From NCBI RefSeq assembly GCF_900537995.1, contig NZ_LR027880.1, positions 2,922,001-2,986,000 on the forward strand: a DNA stretch of 64,000 nt. Direction: 5' to 3'. The DNA comes from Roseburia intestinalis L1-82 (GTDB lineage Bacteria > Bacillota > Clostridia > Lachnospirales > Lachnospiraceae). The notes under the pieces are model-generated. The model was not told where the DNA came from, did not search any database, and was given only the letters and a program-made list of their open reading frames with translations. The position numbers and the translations under genes were made by a program. Position 1 is the first letter of the stretch. Each line of letters starts with the position of its first letter. Shown in pieces: positions 1-8,893 of this stretch.

Positions 1-209
1 GTGAACTCGGCATCCGGATGGGCGCTTACATTATGCGCTGCAAGCTGGAAGAAGCAAAAAGTCTTCTGACCTACAGCGAAAAAAGTCTGGCTGAAATCAG
101 CAGCTATCTCTGCTTTTCCAGCCAGTCCTATTTTCAGAATGTATTCAAAAAGCAATACGGTGTCACACCGCTCCAATACCGGAAACAGACAAAAGGACGG
201 TCAAACTGA
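1..209 (+). CDS. AraC-family transcriptional regulator, C-terminal end (cut by window edge)
   Basis: The reading frame is open to the left edge of the window, so only the C-terminal 69 or so residues are visible. They hold the second helix-turn-helix of an AraC/XylS DNA-binding domain: KLEEAKSLL, an SLAEISSYLCFSSQSYF recognition region, and the family signature F-KK-YGVTP-QYR near the end. The gene converges on the GH3 beta-glucosidase gene and their stop regions overlap by 9 nt. Regulators of this family often control neighbouring sugar-hydrolase genes, so it may control the glucosidase; that is inference. The N-terminal sensor domain lies outside the window. Confidence 0.85.
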   Translation, partial: ELGIRMGAYIMRCKLEEAKSLLTYSEKSLAEISSYLCFSSQSYFQNVFKKQYGVTPLQYRKQTKGRSN

Positions 210-2627
210 AGCGCCTGCGAGTTCCACAGCCATCCGGCAGATCCGGATGGCATTTTTTATCAATTCCTCTCTTGTAATATGACCGTTCTTGAGAGCTGCC
301 GTAAGGTTATCAATTTCCTGCTGGCTTCCCGGCATAAAAAGATCATTTCCTGCGAGAGCCACCTTGTATGCCTCGGGTGCAGGATATTTCGCATCAGCAC
401 TTAATATATCAGAGGATGTTACCCAGTCTGTCATTACAATGCCGTCAAATTCAAATTCACAGCGGAGCACATCCTCAAGAAGTTCTCTATGCTCAGAGGT
501 ATGCTTCCCGTTTAACAGATTATAAGATGTCATCAGGGCTTTAGGCTGTGCCAGACGAACACAGATTTCAAACCCTTTTAGATAGATTTCCCTCAGCGCA
601 CGTTCACTGACTATACTGTTATTGTTATACCGATTTGTCTCCTGATTATTCGCCGCAAAATGCTTGATGGTAACCCCACATCCGGGATGGCTCTGCACCC
701 CTTTCGTAAGTGCTGCCGCGAATACGCCGCTTATCAGCGGGTCTTCTGAAAAATATTCATAATTCCTGCCGCATCGTATGGACCGATGGATGTTAAGAGC
801 TGGAGCCAGCCACAGATGAATGCCAAACCGCTCCATTTCGCTTCCTACGATATCCCCGCAGCGTTCTGCAAGCAATGGATTCCAGCTTTGGGCGATCGCG
901 GTGCCGATGGGAATTGCCGTCGCATACTGCTCAAAGATCTCACTGTCCTCTCCGGGCTGCGGAATCATGCTGTTCATATATGCGCGCTCATCCTCGGTCA
1001 GAAGATTCTGCATTGTCTCCGGCATTGTACTCCCCAGACTATGTATTCCATTCTCATCCCGGAAGCACTTTTGAGAAAGCCGCAGTCCTGCCGGTCCGTC
1101 TGCCATAACGATCACGGGGATTTCTCCCACTTTTGCCGTCTCGCCTGCCGCGCCTGCAACCGACATAGAAGCATTACCGATGATGCCTGTCACTCCGCCT
1201 CCTGCAACGAAAGCACCCACATTCAGGCTAATCAGTTCTTCATCGGAAAATCCCTCCATCTCCGGCATTGGCTCATCTTTATGCTCATAGACTACTTTCA
1301 CTATATCCACGCTGGAAATATCTGCTTCCAAAGATTGTATCTTTTTTCCTACTCTGTCCTTTCTCTTTCTTTCCGGCTTCCAGTCTGTGAAATCCGGTTT
1401 TCCAAAACAGTTTTTTACTGATTTTATAACCAAAGTTTCCGGTACTGATATGACACCGCAGACTTCCGTATCTCTGCTGCTGTTTCCCATTCGGAGGGTA
1501 TATTCCCCTTGTTCCAGAATCCATGCCGCCTGTTCTTCGTCGTAAGATGCCAGATCCGTCAGTAAGAATGAAAGTTCAACTGTCTGTTTCTCCCCCGGTT
1601 TTAATTCTTCTGTCTTTTTCCATGAAGCCAGAGTCTGATAAGGCTGATCCAGCTTTCCTTCCGGCACAGAAACGTATAACTGTACGACCTCTTTTCCACA
1701 GAAATCACCTATATTCACCACTTCTGCACCTATTTCGGCAGTCATTTTATCCAGTTTCAGACCCTTAAAACGGACTTCAAAATTTGTATAGGAGACACCG
1801 TATCCAAACGGAAACAGTACCTCTTTATCCACACTGTCAAAATATCGGTATCCCACATAAATTCCTTCCTGATACCGGGTATCATCCTGTTCTCCAAATG
1901 ACGCAAAATCCGGATAATCCTTCCATTTTGTCCAGGTAGTCGTCAATTTGCCGGAGGGATATGTTTTCCCAAGAACAAGATCCGCAAGAGCGCTTCCTGT
2001 CTGCACTCCAAGCTGCGACAGAATCAGGATATTCTCCACTTCCATGACAGGTGAAAGATCTACCGGACCTCCTACATTCAGAACCAGCATAAACCTTCTG
2101 TACTGCCGTTTCAGCTCAAGGATTGTCCGTCTCTCGCTTTCTGTCAGGAAAATATCGCCTTCCCTCGCTTCCCTGTCATTTCCCTCTCCTGATATCCTTG
2201 CAAGGACATAAATGGCTGTCTCACCTTTTACATTCAGTGGCAGATCATATTCCGGCTCCGGCATGACAGCTCCCATCCCTTCGATTACGGGATGTGTATG
2301 ATGCTCCTGCGCCCTTCTTCGGATTTCTTCTGTAAAACCAGCCTGCGCTTTGTCATATATTTCGTCATAGGCATCAAGCCAGTCTCTGGAAACAATTTCA
2401 AACCCAGCTTTCTGAAATCCATCCTCTACTATCTCAAAGAATCGGGAATTCACCTCTCCGGAACCGGTTCCTCCTTTTACTGTCTTACGCACACCGTTAC
2501 CATACAGTGCAATCTTTCCCGGCTTACCAAGGGGGAAATCGCCGTTCTTCTTGAGAAGTACTGTACACTCAGGAAGAAGCGGCCGCAGTATATCCAGATG
2601 CTCCTGTTCGTATTTCTGAAGTTCCAT
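201..2627 (-). CDS. Glycoside hydrolase family 3 beta-glucosidase with permuted domain order
   Basis: An 808-residue cytoplasmic GH3 enzyme (no signal peptide) that probably removes terminal beta-linked glucose from oligosaccharides. The domain order is reversed relative to most GH3 enzymes: the alpha/beta sandwich (about residues 20-270, with ALYGNGVRKTVKGGTGSGEVN) comes first, then a fibronectin III-like domain (about 280-390, EVVQLYVSVP), a linker, and then the TIM-barrel-like domain (about 480-800). The barrel carries the KHFAANNQE motif and the nucleophile motif GIVMTDW, with Asp734 as predicted nucleophile. The same reversed order is known in some clostridial and Ruminococcus enzymes. 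AAAGGAGAGC upstream of the ATG serves as ribosome binding site. Exact substrate is not visible. Confidence 0.93.
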   Translation of the reverse strand: MELQKYEQEHLDILRPLLPECTVLLKKNGDFPLGKPGKIALYGNGVRKTVKGGTGSGEVNSRFFEIVEDGFQKAGFEIVSRDWLDAYDEIYDKAQAGFTEEIRRRAQEHHTHPVIEGMGAVMPEPEYDLPLNVKGETAIYVLARISGEGNDREAREGDIFLTESERRTILELKRQYRRFMLVLNVGGPVDLSPVMEVENILILSQLGVQTGSALADLVLGKTYPSGKLTTTWTKWKDYPDFASFGEQDDTRYQEGIYVGYRYFDSVDKEVLFPFGYGVSYTNFEVRFKGLKLDKMTAEIGAEVVNIGDFCGKEVVQLYVSVPEGKLDQPYQTLASWKKTEELKPGEKQTVELSFLLTDLASYDEEQAAWILEQGEYTLRMGNSSRDTEVCGVISVPETLVIKSVKNCFGKPDFTDWKPERKRKDRVGKKIQSLEADISSVDIVKVVYEHKDEPMPEMEGFSDEELISLNVGAFVAGGGVTGIIGNASMSVAGAAGETAKVGEIPVIVMADGPAGLRLSQKCFRDENGIHSLGSTMPETMQNLLTEDERAYMNSMIPQPGEDSEIFEQYATAIPIGTAIAQSWNPLLAERCGDIVGSEMERFGIHLWLAPALNIHRSIRCGRNYEYFSEDPLISGVFAAALTKGVQSHPGCGVTIKHFAANNQETNRYNNNSIVSERALREIYLKGFEICVRLAQPKALMTSYNLLNGKHTSEHRELLEDVLRCEFEFDGIVMTDWVTSSDILSADAKYPAPEAYKVALAGNDLFMPGSQQEIDNLTAALKNGHITREELIKNAIRICRMAVELAGASV
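229..258 (+). terminator. Intrinsic terminator for the AraC gene, inside the GH3 coding sequence
   Basis: A perfect 9-bp stem, GCCATCCGG (229-237) with CCGGATGGC (243-251), has a 5-nt loop and is followed by A and six T residues on the plus strand. It lies 20 nt after the AraC stop codon. Because the GH3 gene ends at 201 on the other strand, the terminator is encoded within the last codons of that gene. Confidence 0.75.
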
Positions 2628-2833
2628 AAAGCATGCTCTCCTTTCTGCAAAAGTTCATTTACTGCAGATATTTTATCAAAAGTGCTTTGGGGAATCTTTC
2701 AAAATAGTGGATAGAATTGTAAATTAATATCTATAAAAGTCAAAATTTTACTTTTTGTGTGGAAAAGCAAATCCATGCGGAATTTTACTTTTATAAGAAG
2801 TATTCTGCAATATCTTTTATATTACAGAAAATA

Positions 2834-2998
2834 CTATTTAGTAAAAACAAGCTTTAGTGTACCCGGGACCAAAAATTCCCTGCACCTGCCTGTATTCTTT
2901 ACATGAACCGTTTCCACCTGCCCATTGATCTCCACATGTGCAATAAACCGATTGGGACGGTCTATGAAACGACCCTCTGTGATATGTTCGTACTTCAT
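2834..2998 (-). pseudogene. sfsA: sfsA remnant (N-terminal quarter only)
   Basis: The frame starting at MKYEHITEGRF matches the N-terminus of the SfsA family, with the run RPNRFIAHVEING followed by VHVKNTGRCREFLVPGT. SfsA proteins are about 230 residues; this one ends after about 54, just past LVPG, with a stop that does not belong to the family. The role of SfsA (sugar fermentation stimulation, nucleic-acid binding) is not well defined and this copy cannot be functional. It lies beside an Rhs remnant, suggesting a rearranged boundary. Confidence 0.7.
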
Positions 2999-3090
2999 TT
3001 TTTCTGCTTGACCACGCTTTCTATTTTTTCTTTGTTCCTCTTTACACACTGTATATGCCATAGCATGTTTTCCTTATATCTACAACATTC

Positions 3091-3423
3091 TCACTTTGGG
3101 AAACTATTCTCCAGGCAAAGTGCCCCCGATCCAGCTGTCTCATATGGATACCATGAATATGCCGTCAGTTTAGCCCACTCCTCAATTCCTAATTTTTTCG
3201 CAACAGACCTTGGGAAAAGGTGATGCCCTAATCCAGTCTCTAAAAGATCTTTCCAAGCCAATCCAAACGGATCAAGTTCCCACATTGTATTAAAAACATA
3301 CCCATACAATGTTGGATTTCCACCTGCCAGCCCTATCGGATCCTGTTGCGTATACTGACCAAGACTTGGATCATAGTAGCGGAAACGATTATAATACAGA
3401 CCGATTTTCTTTCTTATCCTCAT
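3091..3423 (-). pseudogene. Rhs-repeat protein C-terminal remnant with start of a toxin tip
   Basis: The 110-residue frame contains the Rhs core end, YYNRFRYYDPSLGQYTQQDPIGLAGG followed by LYGYVFN and the DPFGL motif that marks the core/tip junction in Rhs and wall-associated proteins. The tip that follows (GLGHHLFPRSVAKKLGI) has a His-His pair typical of HNH-like nuclease toxins, but it stops after about 55 residues. The thousands of residues of Rhs repeats normally upstream are missing, so this is an orphan toxin-tip fragment left by deletion. No immunity gene is obvious beside it. Confidence 0.75.
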
Positions 3424-3542
3424 ACTGCCCTTGGAAACGAGATGGAATAAAATTCTTTTTCACCTGTTTTTGCACCCCCCATAGAATATCTAGAACCAAA
3501 ATACAATTACATAAATAATTTTTACTTTAGTCCAATAAGAAC

Positions 3543-4172
3543 CTAACCTTTTACATGTCTCTCATGGAAAGTAATCCAACTATCCTTGCTTTTTAATGAA
3601 TTAAATAAAGCTGTTTTCTGTAATGCTACATATATTGCCACTGCTCTCGCTTGACAATTAATTGACTTTTGTGGATTAAATTCTATGTCTGTAAACCACT
3701 GATATTCAGATATATTCAAGTCATAGCCAAAATTTTTTATTAAAGCAGAAATATATATATAATCATAAAATGCTGTTTTGGGCTCTAACGTCCATATTTC
3801 ATCATTTCTCACAAATCCCACCAACTTTCCAGAATTACAGTGTCGTTCATCTCTCTTTGCCTGTTTCGGAGACACGTTTAACAAATCTAAATATGGTCCC
3901 CCATTCTCATATTGCTTTGCTGCTTGAAAAACATTTTCCAAAAAAATACCATCTAATTCCAAAGAAAATGCTCCTATCTCTTTTCCAACCCGTACCTCAC
4001 TCTTGCTTGACACTTCCAATGCCTTTTCATGTTTCATTTCATAGATAGACTGATGTAACGCTCTAATATTTTTTTGTTTTTGTGTTATCGAAAATCCTCC
4101 ACTCCACATAAAATCAAAATTTTCACATATAACAACATCATCTTGAACACTCCATGCAGGGCGTTTTGCCAT
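3543..4172 (-). CDS. DarT1-associated NADAR-type antitoxin, orphan
   Basis: A 209-residue protein whose opening (MAKRPAWS, then FDFMWSGGFSITQKQKNI-ALHQS) and the following LEVSSKSEVRVG-IGAFSLEL match the NADAR-like antitoxins that accompany DarT1 DNA ADP-ribosyltransferases. The family removes ADP-ribose from DNA guanine. Later residues that fit include ENGGPYLDLL and the block around WFTDIEFNP. No DarT toxin gene is present on either side: the upstream side is transposase debris and the downstream side is the Rhs remnant. It may protect against incoming DarT-carrying elements, or be a leftover. Assignment is from recognised motifs only. Confidence 0.7.
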   Translation of the reverse strand: MAKRPAWSVQDDVVICENFDFMWSGGFSITQKQKNIRALHQSIYEMKHEKALEVSSKSEVRVGKEIGAFSLELDGIFLENVFQAAKQYENGGPYLDLLNVSPKQAKRDERHCNSGKLVGFVRNDEIWTLEPKTAFYDYIYISALIKNFGYDLNISEYQWFTDIEFNPQKSINCQARAVAIYVALQKTALFNSLKSKDSWITFHERHVKG

Positions 4173-4486
4173 ATTGATAACCTCCTTTTTTCATAAATAA
4201 TCTCTCGGTATCTCCAAGCCACTAAACATAAGGCTTTCAGATTCCATTTTTATTAAAATCCCCCACTTTTTATCAAAAAACACTTGATAAACAGCCTCAA
4301 AAATGCGGCGCATTGCGCCTGTTTAATCAGAAAGCATATTTGTTCTAGCACAGCCGGTAAATTTTTGATTGAAGGCGATTTTTATTGTCAGATAATTACA
4401 TCTGTCATTTTAACTATCAAAACTTTCTTTTTGAAAATCTCTGTAAATATTATCCTGATCCAGATGCCATTTTCAGCGACACCTAA
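4173..4486. other. AT-rich gap without a supported gene
   Basis: This stretch upstream of the NADAR gene contains that gene's ribosome binding site (GGAGG on the minus strand near 4180) and otherwise only short frames with no recognisable similarity. It probably includes the degraded start of the transposase remnant that follows. Confidence 0.5.
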
Positions 4487-4956
4487 GACCTCATTGACCG
4501 TTTTAGGAACTTGGATTTTTCATACACAGATGAACTGATACTGAATAAATATTCCAAGTATGGTCCTGCCCTAAGAACTCCTTCCTGTATGCAGCATTCT
4601 TATCTTCTTTCCATTGATTTTAAAATTACATCTTTGACTGACTGGATTGTACAGCTTAAAATCTATCCGTTATCCCTGTCTGCAAAACTGGAAGAAAAAT
4701 GAATCATGATGGTGTTGAAATTTCGAAAACAAGAATCAAGTTATGATGACCGTTGGCAAGCTACAAATATGGCTGTTCCTGTGAATCCCCATGTTCTGAT
4801 TCAAAGTACGAAAGAACCGTCCATCTGGCTATGAAAGCCAATCCACGTCTTATAAATATACCGCCGCGTGGCAACGTAAAAGAAAAAAATACAATGCAAG
4901 AACTTCTGCTGAACGCTCGAATAAGCGTGAGAAAATAGACTTCAAATTAGAAAGCG
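4487..4956 (+). pseudogene. Transposase remnant, left part (interrupted by an IS3 element)
   Basis: Translation shows pieces of a DDE transposase in more than one frame: YTDELILNKYSKYGPALRTPS and LLSIDFKITSLTDWI in one frame, then ESPCSDSKYERTVHLAMKANPRLINIPP, then a shifted NARTSAERSNKREKIDFKLES. These runs are typical of a large transposase group common in Clostridia. The frame is broken by small indels and the gene stops at AGCG (4953-4956), where an IS3-family element begins. The continuation lies at 8778-8893. Confidence 0.65.
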
Positions 4957-4974
4957 TGGATTGTCAACACTTTT

Positions 4975-5808
4975 TCAGACAAATTTTTTTAGGTTATTTT
5001 TCCGATATTGTACAGGCGTTTGATACCCTAAGGAAGAATGTATGCGGTGATGATTATACCAGTTTACATAATCCCATAGTTTTATCTTCAGTTCTTCCTG
5101 CGTATGGAATGTTTCATTCCATACAAATTCTGTTTTTATAATCTTGAACGTAGCTTCTGCCACTGCATTGTCATAAGGACATCCCTTATGGCTCAGGGAG
5201 CGTTCCATATGGAACGTTTCTAACAGTTCTTCAATTGTCTCGTTTTTAAATTCATTTCCACGGTCTGTGTGGAAAATATGGATTTCCGACAGATTTCCGT
5301 CTACTTTCATAAATGCCTGTTTTACAAGTTCTGCTGTTTTATGTTCTCCTGCACTGTATCCAATAATCTCCCTGTTAAAAAGATCAATCAGTACACAAAT
5401 ATAATTCCAGCGGTTTCCTACCCTTACGTAGGTCAAATCACTTACCACTACATTGCGGTATGGCTGGTTTTGAAATTGTCGGTTCAACACATTCTCTACT
5501 TTTGATTCATTACATCTGTCTTTTTGCGGTTTAAACTGTGCTGTAGTATAGCTTGATACCAGACCTTCCTGTTTCATAATCCGTCCAATCCTGCGTCTTG
5601 ATACCTGTTTCCCGCAATCCGCCAGTTCTTTCTTGATCTTTCGTGTACCATAATGGTTCCGGCTTTTTCTAAAAATTTCCTGAATGTCTGCAGTGAGTTC
5701 TGATTCATCTTTTTTTGCTGCTGCTTCATAATAATAGGTGCTTCTGTTTACCTGTAGGACGCGACACATTGCTGATACAGAGTATTTGTGGGCATTTGCT
5801 TTAATCAC
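4975..5808 (-). CDS. IS3-family transposase OrfB (DDE integrase core)
   Basis: A 277-residue IS150-group OrfB. It has the HTH_21-like start (MCRVLQVNRSTYYYE), the conserved YGTRKIKKEL and RRIGRIM motifs, and the integrase catalytic residues: Asp in VVSDLTYV, Asp in FHTDRGNEF and Glu in AVAEATFKIIKTE. The frame extends upstream of the GTG used here as YLRTKVN until the IS66 end, showing that its natural 5' part, normally joined to orfA by frameshifting, was cut off. It is therefore probably not expressed as a full OrfAB. Confidence 0.9.
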   Translation of the reverse strand: MIKANAHKYSVSAMCRVLQVNRSTYYYEAAAKKDESELTADIQEIFRKSRNHYGTRKIKKELADCGKQVSRRRIGRIMKQEGLVSSYTTAQFKPQKDRCNESKVENVLNRQFQNQPYRNVVVSDLTYVRVGNRWNYICVLIDLFNREIIGYSAGEHKTAELVKQAFMKVDGNLSEIHIFHTDRGNEFKNETIEELLETFHMERSLSHKGCPYDNAVAEATFKIIKTEFVWNETFHTQEELKIKLWDYVNWYNHHRIHSSLGYQTPVQYRKNNLKKFV

Positions 5809-5911
5809 ATTTACTTTCGTCCTAAGGTAAGTACGTAATCATTCGTATCTGTCAGCAACTATATTTTTCTGATACACTCTTTTCATAACAAAGAAAGGAA
5901 ACTGTATCATT

Positions 5912-6250
5912 ATGAAAACAGATGAAAAAATCACGCTGTGGTCTGAACGAATCCATGAATTTCAATTCAGTGGGCAGACTTGCAAAACATGGTGTCAGGA
6001 ACATCACGTTCCAGTCTCTACAATGAATTATTGGATGCGCAAGCTGAAAAAATTGGACGAACAATCAGATACAGATATGATTTTTGCAAAAATGCCAACG
6101 GAAAAAGAGATTTCAAAGAATGAGACTTTGAATATCAGCCCGTCTCCAGTCCGCATTTTTATCACAAACGCTATTCGGATTGAAGTGATGCCTGAATGCC
6201 CGCCGGAATTTTTTCGTGTTCTGATCCAGGGGCTGAAAGATCATGCTTGA
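5912..6250 (+). CDS. tnpA: IS66 accessory protein TnpA
   Basis: A 112-residue IS66-type TnpA with the N-terminal helix-turn-helix layout WSERIHEFQFSGQT-KTWCQEHHVPVSTMNYW. Such proteins are needed for IS66 transposition and probably bind the ends. It overlaps tnpB by 8 nt, a usual coupling in the family. Confidence 0.85.
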   Translation: MKTDEKITLWSERIHEFQFSGQTCKTWCQEHHVPVSTMNYWMRKLKKLDEQSDTDMIFAKMPTEKEISKNETLNISPSPVRIFITNAIRIEVMPECPPEFFRVLIQGLKDHA

Positions 6251-6596
6251 TCTGGCAGGTGGCACAACCGTTTACCTTGCCTGTGGAGCTACCGATCTGA
6301 GAAAAAGCTATCACGGACTGGCTGCAATTATCAAGCTAAAATTCAAACTTGATCCCTATTCGCGCTGCATGTTTGCGTTCTGCAACCGCAGGCGGACTTC
6401 TATTAAGATTCTGCAATGGGACGGATCCGGTTTCTGGATTCTGATGAAGAGGCTTGACAAAGATTCCTTTCACTGGCCGGATACTCCGGATGAATTACAG
6501 AAAGTGACCCTGAAAGAGATGCATTGGCTGTGTGATGGTCTTTCACTTACTCCGAAGGGAGCTTTTGAAGAAAGACATCCAAAGATTGTTGTATAA
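6243..6596 (+). CDS. tnpB: IS66 accessory protein TnpB
   Basis: A 117-residue IS66 Orf2-like protein (PF05717). The diagnostic runs are VYLACGATDLRKSYHGLAAI, MFAFCNRRRTSIKILQWDGSGFWI and KRLDKDSFHWP. It starts inside the end of tnpA and is followed by a 146-nt gap before tnpC. Confidence 0.92.
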   Translation: MLDLAGGTTVYLACGATDLRKSYHGLAAIIKLKFKLDPYSRCMFAFCNRRRTSIKILQWDGSGFWILMKRLDKDSFHWPDTPDELQKVTLKEMHWLCDGLSLTPKGAFEERHPKIVV

Positions 6597-6742
6597 AGAA
6601 CGGATTTGTCAATTCGCAAAAAGCACGAAATACTCGTGGATATCGGTATATATTCCTACACAGTAAAACGTTGATTTTTCTCGAACAGCTGGACTTTCTA
6701 TGCTATACTGGAATTATCATATAAGAGTTTGGAGATTGCCGG

Positions 6743-8389
6743 ATGGATCCGTTTTTTACAGAGGAACAGCTGAATAACATGAGCCGTGAAAACATGATGG
6801 AAGTTATGCGAATCATGCAGAATCAGGTTCAAAAAAAAGAGACCGAGGTACAGCTTCTGAAAGACAAGCAGAAAGAACTGGAATTTATGAACGCAATGCT
6901 TTCAGACCGTCTTGCGCTTGCACAAAGAAGACGTTTCGGTTCTTCCAGTGAAAAATACGCAGATGGATATGAACAGATGGATCTGTTTAATGAGGCTGAA
7001 GTCAATGCAGATATGGATACTGCTGAGATTGAAGAGGAAATCGTGATTCCATCGCACAAACGGAAAAAACGCACCGGCAAAAAAGAAGAAGATCTCTCTA
7101 ATTTCGAAGTAACAGAAACAATCGAATATAAACTGACCGGCGAAGACCGCTATTGTCCGGACTGTGGAACAAAGTATAAAGTCGTCACAAAAGAAGTCGT
7201 AAAACGACTGAAATTCATCCCCTCCACCTTTGAAGTGGTTGAAGAAGTAACCTATGTATACAGTTGTCCAAAATGTGGTGCTATGATCCGGCCGGAAAAA
7301 GAGTTTCCGCTGATCAAGGGAAGCATTGCTACACCTTCGCTGGTTGCCGGAATCATGAATGCAAAGTATGTCAATGGCATGCCGCTGGCAAGACAGGAAC
7401 GGGAATTCGCAAGGTATGACTTAAATCTTTCAACAAAAACAATGGCAAACTGGATCATCAGCTGTGCAGACCGGTATCTGGGACTGCTTTATAGGCAGAT
7501 GAAGGAAGAATTCCTAAAGAGCAGATACATCCATTGTGATGAGACCAGGATTCAGGTAATTGATGAACCGGATCAGAAAGGATCATCTCAAAACTGGATG
7601 TGGGTATATCTGACAGATCATTACAGTGAATCCCCACAGATGGTTCTCTTTGATTATGAGAGAACGCGTGCCGGATATCACCCGGTAAACTTCCTTGGAG
7701 ATACATTTCATGGATATCTGACGTGTGATGGATACCAGGCGTATCATGGACTGAACGATTCCATTACCGTAACAGGATGCTTTACCCATGCGAGACGCCG
7801 TTTTGATGCTGCGCTCACGGCATTAAAAAAGGATTTCACAAAGGAGCAGCTGAAAGAAACAGTTGCATATCAGGCAATGACGAGGATCGGAATCCTGTAT
7901 AAAGTAGAGGAACTGATCAAAGATAAGACACTGGAAGAACGGTATCAGGAACGCCAGAAGCAGTCGCGTCCAGTAGTGGAAGCTCTGTTTGAATGGCTGC
8001 ATTCGATGGAAGATTCTGTAGACAGATCTTCCCTTATTGGTGATGCCATTTTATATACGCTGAATCAGGAAAACTATCTTCGCAGGTACTTGGATGACGG
8101 GCATCTGAGCATTGATAATAATAGTGCGGAGCGTGCAATCAAAAATTTTGCAGTAGGCCGCCGGAATTGGCTGTTTGCCAAGAGTATCCGTGGTGCAGAT
8201 GCCAGTGCTGTTGTTTATAGTATCGCAGAAACAGCCCTGCTGAATGGTCTGAAGCCGTATGTATATCTTTCCTATGTATTAGACGAGCTTCGTAAAATGG
8301 GACCTTTTCCAAAGCCGGATGATCTAAATCGGCTTTTGCCATGGTCAAATGAATTACCGGAAGGATTTCGAACCAAAAAGAAGAAATAA
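6743..8389 (+). CDS. tnpC: IS66 transposase TnpC
   Basis: A 548-residue IS66 transposase. The N-terminus is a coiled coil (about residues 10-60) followed by a linker, then a zinc-binding segment (CPDCG and CPKCG, about 140-180), then the DDE domain with YIHCDETRIQV (first Asp), DGYQAYHGL (second Asp) and DNNSAERAIKNFAVGRRNWLF (Glu) and the C-terminal IS66 motif. No frameshift is visible, so the element may still be active. Confidence 0.95.
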   Translation: MDPFFTEEQLNNMSRENMMEVMRIMQNQVQKKETEVQLLKDKQKELEFMNAMLSDRLALAQRRRFGSSSEKYADGYEQMDLFNEAEVNADMDTAEIEEEIVIPSHKRKKRTGKKEEDLSNFEVTETIEYKLTGEDRYCPDCGTKYKVVTKEVVKRLKFIPSTFEVVEEVTYVYSCPKCGAMIRPEKEFPLIKGSIATPSLVAGIMNAKYVNGMPLARQEREFARYDLNLSTKTMANWIISCADRYLGLLYRQMKEEFLKSRYIHCDETRIQVIDEPDQKGSSQNWMWVYLTDHYSESPQMVLFDYERTRAGYHPVNFLGDTFHGYLTCDGYQAYHGLNDSITVTGCFTHARRRFDAALTALKKDFTKEQLKETVAYQAMTRIGILYKVEELIKDKTLEERYQERQKQSRPVVEALFEWLHSMEDSVDRSSLIGDAILYTLNQENYLRRYLDDGHLSIDNNSAERAIKNFAVGRRNWLFAKSIRGADASAVVYSIAETALLNGLKPYVYLSYVLDELRKMGPFPKPDDLNRLLPWSNELPEGFRTKKKK

Positions 8390-8394
8390 AATGT

Positions 8395-8422
8395 GCCGCC
8401 CTGATGGGCGGCATGTTTTTTA
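8395..8422 (+). terminator. Intrinsic terminator after tnpC
   Basis: GCCGCCC (8395-8401), a TGAT loop and GGGCGGC (8406-8412) form a GC-rich 7-bp stem followed by ATG and a run of T residues. It lies 5 nt after the tnpC stop and just inside the right IS66 end. Confidence 0.8.
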
Positions 8423-8454
8423 AAAAGGCAAGGTACAGATGATTACGTACTTAC

Positions 8455-8701
8455 TTCTTAGCTGCTGGTTTTCTTTCCGAAGCCGGATCAGTTCTTCCTG
8501 CTCCGGAGTCCGGTTATCTTTTTCATGGAAAGAACCGGAATTGGATGCCTGCTTTACCCACTTGTCAAACAGGGAAGTAGCAATGTCATATTCACGGCAG
8601 ATATCACATCTGCGTTTGCCGGAACGATATAGTTCCACCAGTTGCTGTTTAAATTCATCTGTATATTTGCGAGGTTTTCGTCGTTGTTTTTGTTCGGTCA
8701 T
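8455..8701 (-). pseudogene. IS3-family OrfA, 3' end replaced by IS66 sequence
   Basis: The first 80 or so residues are a normal OrfA: a helix-turn-helix with YTDEFKQQLVELYRSGKR and DICREYDIATSLFDKWVK, then a leucine-zipper-like RLRKENQQLR. After that the frame runs into the IS66 terminal repeat and ends at 8420. It is the partner of the OrfB at 4975-5808, now 2.6 kb away. Confidence 0.85.
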
Positions 8702-8777
8702 AAAGAGTGCTCCTTCGTGTATTTATTATAGATTATATGACCTTAAAAAATCTGTCCAGTTAATTGTAACCTATCCA

Positions 8778-8893
8778 GCGGCAGACACCGCTCTACTAAG
8801 ATGTGGTACTGCCGCCTCTATCACATCCTGATGTTACAGCATCTGGATGCATGGAATCTGCCATTTGAATTCCCCTCAGAAAGTTGGTTTTGA
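8778..8893 (+). pseudogene. Transposase remnant, right part
   Basis: After the second AGCG (8778-8781) the frame reads SGRHRSTKMWYCRLYHILML then QHLDAWNLPFEF and a stop, which is the expected C-terminal end of the transposase whose left part ends at 4956 with KIDFKLES. Joining the two sides across one AGCG copy restores a continuous reading, so the intervening 3.8 kb was inserted into this gene. Confidence 0.65.

Larger units (their letters stand above)
5827..8454 (+). mobile_element. IS66-family insertion sequence, complete
   Basis: A 2,628-bp element with perfect 16-bp terminal inverted repeats GTAAGTACGTAATCAT (5827-5842 and 8439-8454) and the usual three genes tnpA, tnpB and tnpC. It sits inside the IS3 element between orfA and orfB. 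The flanks (GTCCTAAG left, TTCTTAGC right) do not give the usual clean 8-bp direct repeat, so the junction was rearranged after or during insertion. Confidence 0.9.
4957..8777 (-). mobile_element. IS3-family (IS150-like) element, itself split by IS66
   Basis: The element is flanked by AGCG direct repeats (4953-4956 and 8778-8781), fitting the 3-4 bp target duplications of IS3. Its ends form an imperfect inverted repeat of about 36 bp beginning GGAT. It encodes orfA at the right and orfB at the left on the minus strand, separated by a 2.6-kb IS66 element. Without IS66 the element is about 1.19 kb, slightly short for its group. The expected end of orfA (about 15-20 codons after ENQQLR) is absent, so IS66 entry probably came with a small deletion. 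Confidence 0.8.
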
